DNA from: DATLGB01 sp038258425
Lineage (GTDB): Bacteria > Actinomycetota > Thermoleophilia > Solirubrobacterales > Solirubrobacteraceae
Direction of reading: 5' to 3'
Assembly (NCBI GenBank): GCA_038258425.1
Contig: JBBSPV010000014.1
Location: 11,241 to 75,240 of the forward strand
Length of the DNA: 64,000 nt
The notes under the pieces: generated by a model
Told to the model about the DNA's origin: nothing
Database searches by the model: none
The model's input: only the letters and a program-made list of their open reading frames with translations
Translations under genes and position numbers: made by a program
Shown here: one piece after another, positions 1 through 7,194 of the stretch
Layout: each line of letters opens with the position of its first letter
How positions within the stretch are numbered: position 1 is the first letter of the stretch

Positions 1-102
1 CGCGGCATCGCAGCCATCCCACAGGGTGGCGGCGAGGTCGCTGCCCTTCTCCTCGACGAGCAGCTTCACGAAGGCGCTGCTGTCGAAATACACGATCGCC
101 AT
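1..102 (-). CDS. PIN-domain (VapC-type) toxin, partial
   Basis: This is the N-terminal end of a probable type II toxin ribonuclease; the rest lies beyond the window edge. The 34 visible residues begin MAIVYFDSSAFVKLLVEE, which is the usual PIN-domain opening. The first Asp (D7) of the metal site is followed by the S-S/T-A-x-x-K-L pattern typical of VapC. The ATG is 6 nt downstream of the stop of the antitoxin gene, the classical antitoxin-toxin order. PIN toxins cleave specific RNAs and are held inactive by the antitoxin. The fold call is firm; the target RNA and whether the gene is intact cannot be seen. Confidence 0.8.
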   Translation of the reverse strand, partial: MAIVYFDSSAFVKLLVEEKGSDLAATLWDGCDAA

Positions 103-108
103 CCGCGG

Positions 109-372
109 TCAGCGCCGCTGCTCGCTCACAAGGTCGGCGACCGGGCCGCGTGCCTGCACCCGGCGGGCACGCCGCGCGGCAGGACGGTCGGTCCGCTGCG
201 GCTTGCTGAGCACGCCGCGCTCCATGAGCTGCTCGAGCAACGGGGCCGTGTCGACCGCGAGTAGCCGCGCCACCGGAGTACCGCGGGCGGTCACGACGAT
301 CTCCTCCCCAGCCTGGGCGCGCTCGATCCAACTCGACAACTCGGCCCGCAGCGTGCTGATCGCAACATCCAT
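109..372 (-). CDS. Phd/YefM-family antitoxin
   Basis: This 87-residue protein should neutralise the adjoining PIN toxin and repress the operon. Residues 1-40 match the Phd/YefM DNA-binding and dimerisation region: a start like MDVAISTLRAELSSWIERAQ, then the signature E-E-I-V-V-T-x-R-G-x-P-V-A-R-L. The basic Arg-rich tail (about residues 58-75) is the likely toxin-binding part. The chosen ATG fits the family start; a longer in-frame reading to position 657 runs through the tRNA and was not accepted. A TGTACA hexamer lies just upstream of the start, matching the known YefM operator core. PIN toxins often pair with this antitoxin class, so the family call is good. Confidence 0.8.
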   Translation of the reverse strand: MDVAISTLRAELSSWIERAQAGEEIVVTARGTPVARLLAVDTAPLLEQLMERGVLSKPQRTDRPAARRARRVQARGPVADLVSEQRR

Positions 373-378
373 CTGCCA

Positions 379-394
379 AAGTGTACAAGTGTCC
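379..394 (-). promoter_or_regulatory. candidate antitoxin autorepression operator
   Basis: A perfect TGTACA palindrome (382-387) sits 10 nt upstream of the antitoxin ATG. It lies inside a direct repeat of AAGTGT (379-384 and 389-394... second copy offset by two bases). YefM-type antitoxins are known to recognise TGTACA cores. The location is right for autoregulation, but only one perfect copy is present, so the operator role is inference. Confidence 0.45.
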
Positions 395-630
395 GAGGAG
401 GATCCGTACAGCGAGCCTCGTGGGCGGCCGCCTTCACCGATCACCGCGGACGGCGTCGTCGTGGTCGGTCGCCCCGAACGCCGCGCATCATCCTGCCGGG
501 GCAGGACTGATGAACGAGACGCCCGTGCGTCCGAGCGGGCAGCACTCCACCGGGAATCTCCTGCTGATCCAGAGGGGCTGGACCGAGCACGGCGCGCCAA
601 GAGTCTGGCTTCAGCACGTGGTTCCGATAG

Positions 631-703
631 TGCCCCCGGAAGGAATCGAACCTTCAACCTTCGGATTAAGAGTCCGCTGCTCTGCCAGTTGAGCTACAAG
701 GGC
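631..703 (-). tRNA. tRNA-Lys (anticodon CTT)
   Basis: On the minus strand the sequence folds as a full cloverleaf. The 7-bp acceptor pairs 697-703 with 632-638 (with G-U pairs), the D-arm begins TAGCTCA, the anticodon loop is CTCTTAA giving anticodon CTT (Lys, codon AAG), and the T-arm is GAAGG-TTCGATT-CCTTC. The discriminator base is A and CCA is not encoded. The 373-630 stretch between this gene and the antitoxin holds no gene I can support; plus-strand reading frames across the tRNA are artefacts of its conserved sequence. Confidence 0.95.
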
Positions 704-735
704 GCGGGGAGCGAGGATAGCGGGAGGCGGCGGCG

Positions 736-1434
736 CTACTTCGGCGGCGCCGGCGTCGGCGAGGCCGCGCCCGCCTGCTGCTGGGCCTGCTGCTTGGCCT
801 GCTGCAGCTGGGAGCGGATCTCGGGGCGGCGGTCCGCGTCGGCGAGGCTCAGGGCCTTCTTGGTGGCCAGGTCACCCTTGCGGGTCTGGCCCGCCTCGTA
901 GGCCACCGCGGCCCACTTCGCGTACGGCCCGGCCGCGTTGCGCTCCTTCGCCACGATCTCCAGCGCGTCGACGGCCCCGGTGCGGTCGTTGAGCGTCGCG
1001 TAGGCCTTGAAGGCGAGGTTCCCGGCCTGCGACTGCAGCTCGGCGTTCTTGGGGTTCGTGGCCTGGTAGCCCTCCCAGGCCTGGACGGCCTCGCGCAGGC
1101 GCTTCTTGCCGGCCGCGTCGAACGTGCCCGTGGTGGCGTTGAAGCCATCCGTCGTGCGGGCGAGGTTCGATCGCGCGCGGACGAGCTCGACCCAGGCCTG
1201 CTCGTCCCGGGGATTCGCCTGCACCGCGGCCCGCGCCGCGCGCTCCTGCTTGACGTAGCGCGCTGACCCGTTGCCCCCGGATCCGCCGTTGCCGGTGATC
1301 GCATCCACGAGGCCGCCGTTGGTCTGCCCGCCGATCCCGAACAGGACGAGTCCGCCGCCCATGAGGACGGCGAGGAACAGGTAGATCACCTTGACGGTGT
1401 TCTTGCGGCCACGGCCGCGGAGGTCGAAGAGCAT
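736..1434 (-). CDS. membrane-anchored TPR-like protein, function unknown
   Basis: This 232-residue protein has a basic N-terminus and one membrane segment (about residues 14-35). A Gly/Asn/Ser-rich linker follows (residues 36-56), then a helical region of repeated Ala/Tyr/Trp helix-turn-helix units (about 60-205) that looks like tetratricopeptide repeats. The tail is rich in Gln, Ala and Pro. One base separates its ATG from the tatC stop, so it is almost certainly co-transcribed with tatA-tatC. TPR proteins scaffold protein contacts; a role around secretion or envelope assembly is possible but only inferred from position. Confidence 0.65.
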   Translation of the reverse strand: MLFDLRGRGRKNTVKVIYLFLAVLMGGGLVLFGIGGQTNGGLVDAITGNGGSGGNGSARYVKQERAARAAVQANPRDEQAWVELVRARSNLARTTDGFNATTGTFDAAGKKRLREAVQAWEGYQATNPKNAELQSQAGNLAFKAYATLNDRTGAVDALEIVAKERNAAGPYAKWAAVAYEAGQTRKGDLATKKALSLADADRRPEIRSQLQQAKQQAQQQAGAASPTPAPPK

Positions 1435-1435
1435 C

Positions 1436-2425
1436 TCAGTCGGGGTCGTCGCCGATAGGGAAGACGTCGTCGTCCTCCGCCGCGGCGAGCTTCTTGGCCC
1501 GCCGGTCCATCAGCGCTGCGATGACGATAGAGCCTTCGTAGAGGACGTAGAGCGGGGCCATCGAGAGGAACAGCGTCACGGGATCCGTGCCCGGCAGCAG
1601 CATGGCGATGACGGCGATCGCGAGGATCGCGTAGCGGCGGTTGGCCCGCAGTTGGGCGACGGAGATGATCCCGACCCGGACGAGCAGCAGGATGCCGATC
1701 GGGACCTGGAACAGGGCGCCCAGGCCGATGCAGGTCAGGACGGTGAACTTGTAGAGGTCCCGGGCCTGGATGAGGATGTCGAAGTTCGACGAGTTGAAGT
1801 TCTGCAGGACCCTGATCGCGTTCGGGAGCACCGCGAAGTACGCGAAGGACGCACCGGCCACGAAGAGGAAGGGCACCATGAGCATCAGCGGCACCGCCGC
1901 CTTGCGCTCGCGCGAAGAGAACGCCGGCAGGACGAAGGCGTAGGCCTGCCAGAGCAGGATCGGCAACGACAGCAGCAGCGCGGCGTAGGCGGCGACCTTG
2001 AAGGTCTGGGTGAACGGCTCGGCGACCCCGAGGGTCACGGGCTGGCGGGCCTGGACGGGCGGGACCGCCGCCTCCAGCCGCCGCGCCTCGGCCTGCACGG
2101 CGGTCGCGGCGCGCTTCGTCGCCGCCGACGCCCCCGCGTCGTCGGCCAGCGTGGCGGCGAGCGCGCCCTGGGTGCGCGCCAGGGCGCCGATGCGGCGCTG
2201 GAACGTGCTCGTCTTGGCCAGGGCCCCCTTGTTCGACTGGCCCTTGGTCGCGATCTCGAACGGCCGGTTGACCGCGTTGAGGACGAAGTCGCTCTGCCAG
2301 AAGCAGAGGGCGAAGCAGGCGAGGAAGGCGACGACGCAGACGATCAGCCGAGTACGCAGCTCGTCGAGATGCTCGACGAGGCTGAGCTGGTCCTCGTGCC
2401 GGACTGAGCGCAGGGCGGTGGCCAT
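1436..2425 (-). CDS. tatC: TatC, twin-arginine translocase subunit
   Basis: TatC is the multispanning receptor that binds twin-arginine signal peptides and, with TatA, exports folded proteins. The protein has 329 residues. The N-terminal L-V-E-H-L-D-E-L-R-T-R-L motif (residues 16-27) and the E-P-F-T-x-x-F-K motif (136-143) are diagnostic, followed by the later membrane helices and an acidic cytoplasmic tail. Odd: the first external loop between TM1 (about 27-44) and the EPF motif is about 90 residues, roughly three times that of E. coli, and contains an Ala/Arg/Gln-rich predicted helix. It lies 10 nt after tatA. The Rieske protein in this window carries a matching twin-arginine signal, so a Tat client is encoded nearby. 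Confidence 0.95.
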   Translation of the reverse strand: MATALRSVRHEDQLSLVEHLDELRTRLIVCVVAFLACFALCFWQSDFVLNAVNRPFEIATKGQSNKGALAKTSTFQRRIGALARTQGALAATLADDAGASAATKRAATAVQAEARRLEAAVPPVQARQPVTLGVAEPFTQTFKVAAYAALLLSLPILLWQAYAFVLPAFSSRERKAAVPLMLMVPFLFVAGASFAYFAVLPNAIRVLQNFNSSNFDILIQARDLYKFTVLTCIGLGALFQVPIGILLLVRVGIISVAQLRANRRYAILAIAVIAMLLPGTDPVTLFLSMAPLYVLYEGSIVIAALMDRRAKKLAAAEDDDVFPIGDDPD

Positions 2426-2435
2426 GGGAAGGCGC

Positions 2436-2663
2436 TCAGCGCCGGCGCTCGGGGACGACCTCGCCCTCGAGCACCTCGTCCTCGTCCGCGCGCGGCGCCG
2501 CCGGCCCGGCCGCGTCGTCGCCGCGTCCGCGCAGGCCGGAGCGCAGCTCGCGCAGGCCGCCGCCGAGCTGACGCCCGAGGGCCGGCAAGCGCTTGGGCCC
2601 GAGCAGCACAAGCACGATCAAGAGGACGACGAGGAGCTCGGGGATCCCGGGCGTCATGGCCAT
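2436..2663 (-). CDS. tatA: TatA/TatE-family translocase subunit
   Basis: This 75-residue protein forms the pore-building part of the Tat system. It has the family layout: a short N-terminal membrane helix (residues 7-21, P-E-L-L-V-V-L-L-I-V-L-V-L-L-G-P), the conserved F/L-G-P-K-R-L-P hinge, an amphipathic helix (about 28-48), and a charged, Pro/Glu/Arg-rich tail. A second ATG two codons inside is an equally possible start. It leads tatC and the TPR gene in one operon; the 79-bp gap to the divergent 2743 gene must hold both promoters. A separate TatB is not seen here, as in minimal TatAC systems. Confidence 0.9.
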   Translation of the reverse strand: MAMTPGIPELLVVLLIVLVLLGPKRLPALGRQLGGGLRELRSGLRGRGDDAAGPAAPRADEDEVLEGEVVPERRR

Positions 2664-2742
2664 CCGAGGCTAGCGCGCGACCCCCTCCGACCGGATCACT
2701 CAAGCCCGGCCGCTAGCTGCCGAACACCGCGGGCAAGCGGCC

Positions 2743-3147
2743 ATGAGCGACCTCTCCGACCCCTCCGAGCGCATCCGGCGCGTCAAGCTCCCCTCCGGGC
2801 GCTCCATCGACGTCGTCTACTTCGACCGCGGCGAGACCACCGCGGCCCCGCCCGCCACCGACCTGCACGTCTGCTCCGGGTGCCGCGGCCGGTTCGTCTA
2901 CCCCGTCCGCTGGATGGAGCACGACGCCGTCTCCTGGGAGGTCGAGCTGCGCTGCCCGAGCTGCGAGCGGCGCACCGTGGGCACCTACGCCCAGGCGGCG
3001 GTCGACCGCTTCGACGAGGTGCTCGACCGGGGCTCCGACGCCCTGGCCCGCGACCTGCGCCGGCTCACGGTCGCGAACATGGAGCAGGAGCTCGAGTGCA
3101 TCAGCCGCGCGCTCGCCGCCGACGCGCTCCTGCCCGAGGACTTCTGA
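2743..3147 (+). CDS. small zinc-ribbon protein, unknown function
   Basis: This 134-residue protein has two Cys pairs, C-S-G-C (about residues 44-47) and C-P-S-C (about 70-73), spaced as in a zinc ribbon. The segment between them carries a W-M-E-H...W-E-V-E-L pattern. The C-terminal third is a charged amphipathic helix region. I do not recognise a named family. It is divergent from the tat operon and convergent with the polyprenyl diphosphate synthase gene. A role in binding nucleic acid or protein is plausible for a zinc ribbon, but nothing more specific can be supported. Confidence 0.6.
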   Translation: MSDLSDPSERIRRVKLPSGRSIDVVYFDRGETTAAPPATDLHVCSGCRGRFVYPVRWMEHDAVSWEVELRCPSCERRTVGTYAQAAVDRFDEVLDRGSDALARDLRRLTVANMEQELECISRALAADALLPEDF

Positions 3148-3200
3148 AGGTTTCGGCCTTCGGTCACCCGGCTCCGCCGGCGACCTTCGGACGACGTCAC
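3148..3200 (-). repeat. stop-anchored repeat, locus A
   Basis: Reading the minus strand, GTGACGTCG begins at 3200, one base after the TAG of the polyprenyl diphosphate synthase gene. It continues into GC-rich stems, including CCGGC-TCC-GCCGG and GAAGG-TTTCGG-CCTTC, and fills the whole gap to the convergent 2743 gene. The same nine-base start is found at stop codons at 7.8, 10.3, 15.6 and 17.4 kb. It may also act as a bidirectional terminator, though no T-run follows. Confidence 0.55.
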
Positions 3201-3201
3201 G

Positions 3202-4179
3202 CTACGAATACCGGTCGACGACGCCGTCGGCCACGAGCTCGAGCGCGCCGCGCTGGCCCTCCGGCAGCGCGGGCAGGGACGCCTGAGCCTGCTCGACCAT
3301 GGCCAGCGCCCGCTCCCGGGCGGCCTCGAGCGCGCCGGTGGCGGCGATCGCGTCGCACACCGACTCGGCCTGCTCGGGCGTCGTGACCGCGCGCAGGTCG
3401 AGGTCGGCGAGCAGCGGGGCGCGCTCCCGCGCGAGGATCAGCGGCAGCGTCACCGTGCCGTCCAGCAGGTCCGTGCCGCGGTGCTTGCCCGTGCGCTCGA
3501 CGGGCCCGGAGACGTCGAGCACGTCGTCGAGCAGCTGGAAGGCGAGGCCGATCCGACGGCCAAAGGCCCCGAGCACGTCGGGCGGACCGCCGCCCTCCAA
3601 CGCTCCGAGCGCGCAGGCGGCCTGGAACAGCCGCGCGGTCTTGAGGTCGCAGCGGTGCAGGTAGCGATCGACGGAGACGGCGAGGTCCCACGCGTCGGCG
3701 CGCTGGACGAGCTCCCCCTGCACGAGCGCCGACGCCGCCGCCGACAGCACCCGCACCTCGTCGACCCGGCCGTTGGCGGTCAGCTCGGCGAAGGCCTGGG
3801 CGAACAGCAGGTCACCCGTGGCGGTGGCCATCCCCCGGCCGGCCGAGGCGAAGACCGTGGGGACCCCGCGGCGCAGCGCAGCCGCGTCGAGTACGTCGTC
3901 GTGGACGAGCGTCGCCGAGTGCACGAGCTCCACGGCCGCCGCCGGGCGCAGCAGCCGCTCCTCCGCCGCCGCGTCGGCCGGCGGGCCGGCCGCGAGCAGG
4001 ACGAGCAGCGGCCGCAGGCGCTTGCCGCCGGCCGCGATCGTCGAGCCGGCGTACTCGCCGAGCACCTCCCCGTGCTCGCGGGCGAGGGCGCCGAGGCGCG
4101 ACTCGAGCCGGTCCATGAGCCCGGGCACGTGCACTCCCGCGGCCTCGATGACGGCCAGCACCGTCTCGGCGGAGGCCAT
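3202..4179 (-). CDS. long-chain polyprenyl diphosphate synthase
   Basis: This enzyme condenses isopentenyl diphosphate units onto an allylic primer to make the isoprenoid side chain, here most likely for menaquinone. The 325-residue protein has G-G-K-R-L-R-P (about 52-58) and the first aspartate-rich motif in L-V-H-D-D-V-L-D. The K-T-A...F motif follows, and the second aspartate-rich motif is F-Q-L-L-D-D-V-L-D. The ATG overlaps the stop of the menG-like gene (ATGA), so the two are translationally coupled. The arrangement recalls the Bacillus hepS-menG-hepT operon. Chain length cannot be read from sequence by eye. A repeat element begins right after its stop. Confidence 0.9.
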   Translation of the reverse strand: MASAETVLAVIEAAGVHVPGLMDRLESRLGALAREHGEVLGEYAGSTIAAGGKRLRPLLVLLAAGPPADAAAEERLLRPAAAVELVHSATLVHDDVLDAAALRRGVPTVFASAGRGMATATGDLLFAQAFAELTANGRVDEVRVLSAAASALVQGELVQRADAWDLAVSVDRYLHRCDLKTARLFQAACALGALEGGGPPDVLGAFGRRIGLAFQLLDDVLDVSGPVERTGKHRGTDLLDGTVTLPLILARERAPLLADLDLRAVTTPEQAESVCDAIAATGALEAARERALAMVEQAQASLPALPEGQRGALELVADGVVDRYS

Positions 4180-4880
4180 CAGCTCGGCACACGCCCGTGG
4201 TGCAGGGCGATGATCCCACCGGCCGTGAGCACCCAGCGGACGTCCACGAGGCCGGCACCGGCGAGTACGCCGCCGAGCGGCACGGGCTGCGGGAAGCGCC
4301 GGACGGAGCTCGGCAGGTACGTGTACGCGTCGTCGAAGCGGCCGAGCTGCGGAACGATCCGGTCGAACCAGACGGAGAAGAAGGTCGACAGCGGCGGCTT
4401 CGTCGGCGTCGTGATCTCGAGCACGACGACCTTGCCGCCCGGCCGCACGACCCGGGCCATTTCACCGACGCCACGCTCGAGGTCGCCGAAGTTGCGGGCC
4501 CCGAAGCCGACCGTGGCCGCATCGAAGGCGTCGTCGGCGTAGGGCATCGCCATGGCGTCCGCCCACTGCCAGTCGACAGCCGGCTCCTTGACCCGGGCGC
4601 GGTCCAGCATGCCCTCGGAGAAGTCCGAGCCGACCACGGAGCCGCCGGGCGTCACCCGCCGCAGCAGCTCGATGGCCAGGTCGCCGGTGCCCGTGGCCAC
4701 GTCGAGCGCCCGGTCACCGGGCCCGACCTCGGCCAGCTCGACCGCCCGAGCGCGCCAGCGATGGTGCAGTCCGGCGGTCATGACGGAGTTCATCACGTCG
4801 TAGACCCCGGCGATCCGGTCGAACATCGCGCGGACCTGCTTGTCGGGCAAGGTGCCCGCGCGGGCCTCGGCGGACGGCAC
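4179..4880 (-). CDS. menG: demethylmenaquinone methyltransferase (UbiE/MenG family)
   Basis: The product uses S-adenosylmethionine to methylate the quinone ring as the last step of menaquinone synthesis. The 233 residues include the family start K-x-x-V-R-A-M-F-D-R-I-A-x-x-Y-D-V-M-N. The SAM-binding D-V-A-T-G-T-G-D-L-A motif follows, then G-S-D-F-S-E-G-M-L and the late G-F-G-A-R-N-F block. The size is normal. It precedes and overlaps the polyprenyl synthase gene and is followed upstream by the b6c complex genes, so quinone synthesis and quinol oxidation are encoded together. UbiE could also act on demethylubiquinone, but an actinobacterial context favours menaquinone. Confidence 0.93.
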   Translation of the reverse strand: MPSAEARAGTLPDKQVRAMFDRIAGVYDVMNSVMTAGLHHRWRARAVELAEVGPGDRALDVATGTGDLAIELLRRVTPGGSVVGSDFSEGMLDRARVKEPAVDWQWADAMAMPYADDAFDAATVGFGARNFGDLERGVGEMARVVRPGGKVVVLEITTPTKPPLSTFFSVWFDRIVPQLGRFDDAYTYLPSSVRRFPQPVPLGGVLAGAGLVDVRWVLTAGGIIALHHGRVPS

Positions 4881-4902
4881 TACTGGCGACCGTCGGCGAG
4901 CA

Positions 4903-5652
4903 CTACCCGCCGGCCGAGGCCCTCTGGCTCTGCGCTCCGGGAGCCTCCTTGTCCTTGAGCGACGCGAGGAAGGCGACGAGCTCGGACTTCTTGTCGGCCG
5001 GCAGTCCCTTGAACGACGGCATGGGCGCGGTCGGGTTCTCCAGCGTGCGCTTGATCGCCGCCGGCAACAGCCGGTCGCCGATGTTCGTGAGGTTCGGCCC
5101 CGGGCCGCTGTTGCCGTTCTCGCCGATCTTGTGGCACGCGAGGCAGCCGGACTGGGCGACGACGAGCTTGCCGGGCTCGTACTTCGCCGCCGTCTTCATG
5201 TCGACTTCGTTCGGAGAGCCGGCCGAGGCGCCGAGGTAGGTCAGGTAGCCCATCGCGAAGATCGTCAGGATGCCCGCCGTGGTGGCGATCGGCCGGCGCT
5301 CGGGGCGGCGCTCCGGGCCCTTGTCGATGAAGGGCAGCGTGAACAGCAGGACCATGGCGATCGTCGGCACGCCGATGGTGGCGAGCGGCGTGAGGATCGC
5401 GGGCTTGATGACGCGCAGCAACTCGAAGAGGAAGAAGAAGTACCACTCCGGGCGCGGCACGTAGGTCGTGGTCGTTGGGTCGGCCTTCGGGCCGAGCTCC
5501 GCGCCGAAGACCAGCGCCAGCAGGATGATCGACAGGACGACGATCACCGCCATGATCGAGTCCTTCGCCACGGCGTAGGGGAAGAACGGCTTGCCCTTGG
5601 ACTTCAGGACGGAGTATTCGCGGAGGTAGGCCTCCTTCTCGCGCTGGTTCAT
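4903..5652 (-). CDS. qcrC: cytochrome b subunit IV fused to cytochrome c (QcrC-like)
   Basis: The 249-residue protein is the C-terminal half of cytochrome b joined to a c-type haem domain, as in the Bacillus b6c complex. Residues 32-140 hold three membrane spans and the quinol-site P-E-W-Y motif (68-71). A C-L-A-C-H haem site is at 170-174, with a probable axial Met in A-P-M-P-S-F (about 211). It acts as part of the menaquinol:cytochrome c oxidoreductase and passes electrons to a terminal oxidase encoded elsewhere. It follows the b6 gene by 12 nt. Typical actinobacteria instead carry a separate dihaem QcrC and a full-length cytochrome b, so this arrangement is notable. Confidence 0.93.
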   Translation of the reverse strand: MNQREKEAYLREYSVLKSKGKPFFPYAVAKDSIMAVIVVLSIILLALVFGAELGPKADPTTTTYVPRPEWYFFFLFELLRVIKPAILTPLATIGVPTIAMVLLFTLPFIDKGPERRPERRPIATTAGILTIFAMGYLTYLGASAGSPNEVDMKTAAKYEPGKLVVAQSGCLACHKIGENGNSGPGPNLTNIGDRLLPAAIKRTLENPTAPMPSFKGLPADKKSELVAFLASLKDKEAPGAQSQRASAGG

Positions 5653-5664
5653 GCGAGACCGTTC

Positions 5665-6465
5665 CTAGACCTTGTCCGTGCGGAGGGCTTCGTCGACGTC
5701 GGACCGAATCCACGGGGGAGCCGTGGTCCCGAGCCGGGCGACGAGGTAGAGGTGCGCGCCCATCATCGCCGCGAGCACCCCGGGCACGAGCAGCATGTGG
5801 ATCGCATAGAAGCGCGAGAGGGTCGTCGCCCCGAACTCCGCGCCGCCGCGCAGGAAGTCGGACAGGAACGGCCCGACGAACGGGCCGGTGCCGTTGATGT
5901 TGACGCCGACGACCGTCGCCCAGAAGGAGCGCTGGTCGAACGGGAGCAGATAGCCCGTGAAGGACATCGTCATCGTGAGGATGAGGAGCACGACGCCGAT
6001 GATCCAGTTGAGCTCGCGCGGGTACTTGTACGCGCCGAAGAAGAACGTGCGCGCCATGTGCAGGAAGACGAGGACGACCATCACCGTCGAGCCCCAGCGG
6101 TGCATGCCGCGGACGAACTCACCGAGGAAGACCTCGTTGGTCACGTGGCGGATGGACTCGTAGGCCCCGCCCGCCGCGTCCGGCCGGTAGTACATGGCGA
6201 GGAACACGCCCGTGACGGCCTGGGACAGGAAGGCGAACAGGCTGGCCGAGCCCAGCGTGTAGAACCAGTTGGTCCCCTTCGGCACCTTGCGGAACATCGT
6301 CCAGCGCATGCCGCCGGACAGCGCGGTGCGCTCGTCGACCCAGTCGGCCGCCGAGATGCCGGCCTCCTTGAGCTGCTCGAGCGGCTGGGCCGGCGGCGCC
6401 TCGCCTGGCCGGTTGGGCGAGGGCTTGAGCGTGTCCGGGACGGGGGGCAGGGGGAGCTTGGGCAC
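5665..6465 (-). CDS. qcrB: cytochrome b6 subunit of b6c complex (QcrB-like)
   Basis: This 266-residue protein is the four-helix, dihaem N-terminal half of cytochrome b. His pairs consistent with the haem ligands lie at about 122/223 and 136/238, with the G-Y-L-L-P-F-D-Q-R-S-F-W-A-T block after helix C. The extra N-terminal 50 residues are Pro-rich. In b6 proteins a Cys near this position binds the extra haem ci; the aligned position here (F-Y-T-L-G, T70) is Thr. It lies between the Rieske and subunit IV-cytochrome c genes in one operon. The membrane location and quinol role are well established for the family. Confidence 0.93.
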   Translation of the reverse strand: MPKLPLPPVPDTLKPSPNRPGEAPPAQPLEQLKEAGISAADWVDERTALSGGMRWTMFRKVPKGTNWFYTLGSASLFAFLSQAVTGVFLAMYYRPDAAGGAYESIRHVTNEVFLGEFVRGMHRWGSTVMVVLVFLHMARTFFFGAYKYPRELNWIIGVVLLILTMTMSFTGYLLPFDQRSFWATVVGVNINGTGPFVGPFLSDFLRGGAEFGATTLSRFYAIHMLLVPGVLAAMMGAHLYLVARLGTTAPPWIRSDVDEALRTDKV

Positions 6466-6469
6466 TACG

Positions 6470-7147
6470 TCATCCCTGGGGGGTCGAGACGCGGCCGGGG
6501 TAGAAGTACTGGCCGACGCCGTCGAGATCCTCGCCCGGGTCCCGGTAGGACGGGAAGCGGGTGAACTCGCCGTTGACGGAGTAGCGCGGGCCGATCTCCA
6601 GCTGGCCGTTGCGCTCGCGGGTGTAGAAGCGGTCCAGCGGCCGCACCGGGGGGCCGCCGGTGCGCCTGCCGCGGAAGTCGTAGACGCCGCCGTGGCACGG
6701 GCAGATGAAGCGCTTGGCCGCGTCCACGTACCGGACGGGGCAGCCCAGGTGCATGCAGCGGGTGGACAGCGCGATGAAGTTCTCGCCCTTGGGCAGCTGG
6801 GAGCGCGGACCGTCGATGGACTCGTTGTACTTGCGTACGTAGGCCGTGGACTTGCCGATCTCCCCGACGCCCTGGACGAGCGAGATGACCTTCGGGACGT
6901 AGGTGTCGTCGGGGAAGTCCGACGCCGGCCCCACCGGGTTCCAGATCGGGTCGGGCCGCTCGAACAGCGGCGTGCCCGCCGCGAAGGCCAGCACGGGGAG
7001 CGTGAAGCCCATGGCGGCCACGGCGCCCGCGCCGTTGACGACGCCGGTCATGAAGCGCCGGCGCGTGACCGTCTCGCCCTCGAAGGCCCCCGGGATGTTG
7101 CGGTCCGCGGTGTACTTCGACTTGGGTGTCTTGCGTCCGGTGGCCAC
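6470..7147 (-). CDS. qcrA: Rieske iron-sulfur subunit of b6c complex
   Basis: This subunit carries the 2Fe-2S cluster that takes the first electron from menaquinol. From the GTG at 7147 the protein has 225 residues. A twin-arginine signal (T-R-R-R-F, residues 28-32) precedes a hydrophobic segment. The two cluster loops are C-M-H-L-G-C and C-P-C-H-G-G. The GTG was chosen because an AAAGGA Shine-Dalgarno lies about 13 nt upstream; an in-frame reading to 7279 has no support. It is the first gene of the b6c operon. It should be exported folded by the Tat system encoded at 1.4-2.7 kb. Confidence 0.92.
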   Translation of the reverse strand: MATGRKTPKSKYTADRNIPGAFEGETVTRRRFMTGVVNGAGAVAAMGFTLPVLAFAAGTPLFERPDPIWNPVGPASDFPDDTYVPKVISLVQGVGEIGKSTAYVRKYNESIDGPRSQLPKGENFIALSTRCMHLGCPVRYVDAAKRFICPCHGGVYDFRGRRTGGPPVRPLDRFYTRERNGQLEIGPRYSVNGEFTRFPSYRDPGEDLDGVGQYFYPGRVSTPQG

Positions 7148-7184
7148 TGAGCTTGAAGGGTCCTTTAGGGGTGGTACGGCCAGA

Positions 7185-7190
7185 ACTGTA
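7185..7190 (-). promoter_or_regulatory. candidate -10 box for the b6c operon
   Basis: TACAGT lies 38 nt upstream of the proposed GTG of the Rieske gene, in the gap after the 7195 gene. It resembles an actinobacterial -10 hexamer, but no convincing -35 is visible 16-18 nt further upstream. Confidence 0.3.
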
Positions 7191-7194
7191 CCGC

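Noticed and set aside
26..901. Long plus-strand reading frame over the toxin-antitoxin and tRNA-Lys region
   Set aside because: It is antisense to real features and includes the complement of tRNA-Lys; composition is low-complexity Arg/Ser/Ala.
6469..7150. Plus-strand ORFs across the b6c genes
   Set aside because: They lie antisense to clearly identified cytochrome and Rieske genes and show no domain pattern.
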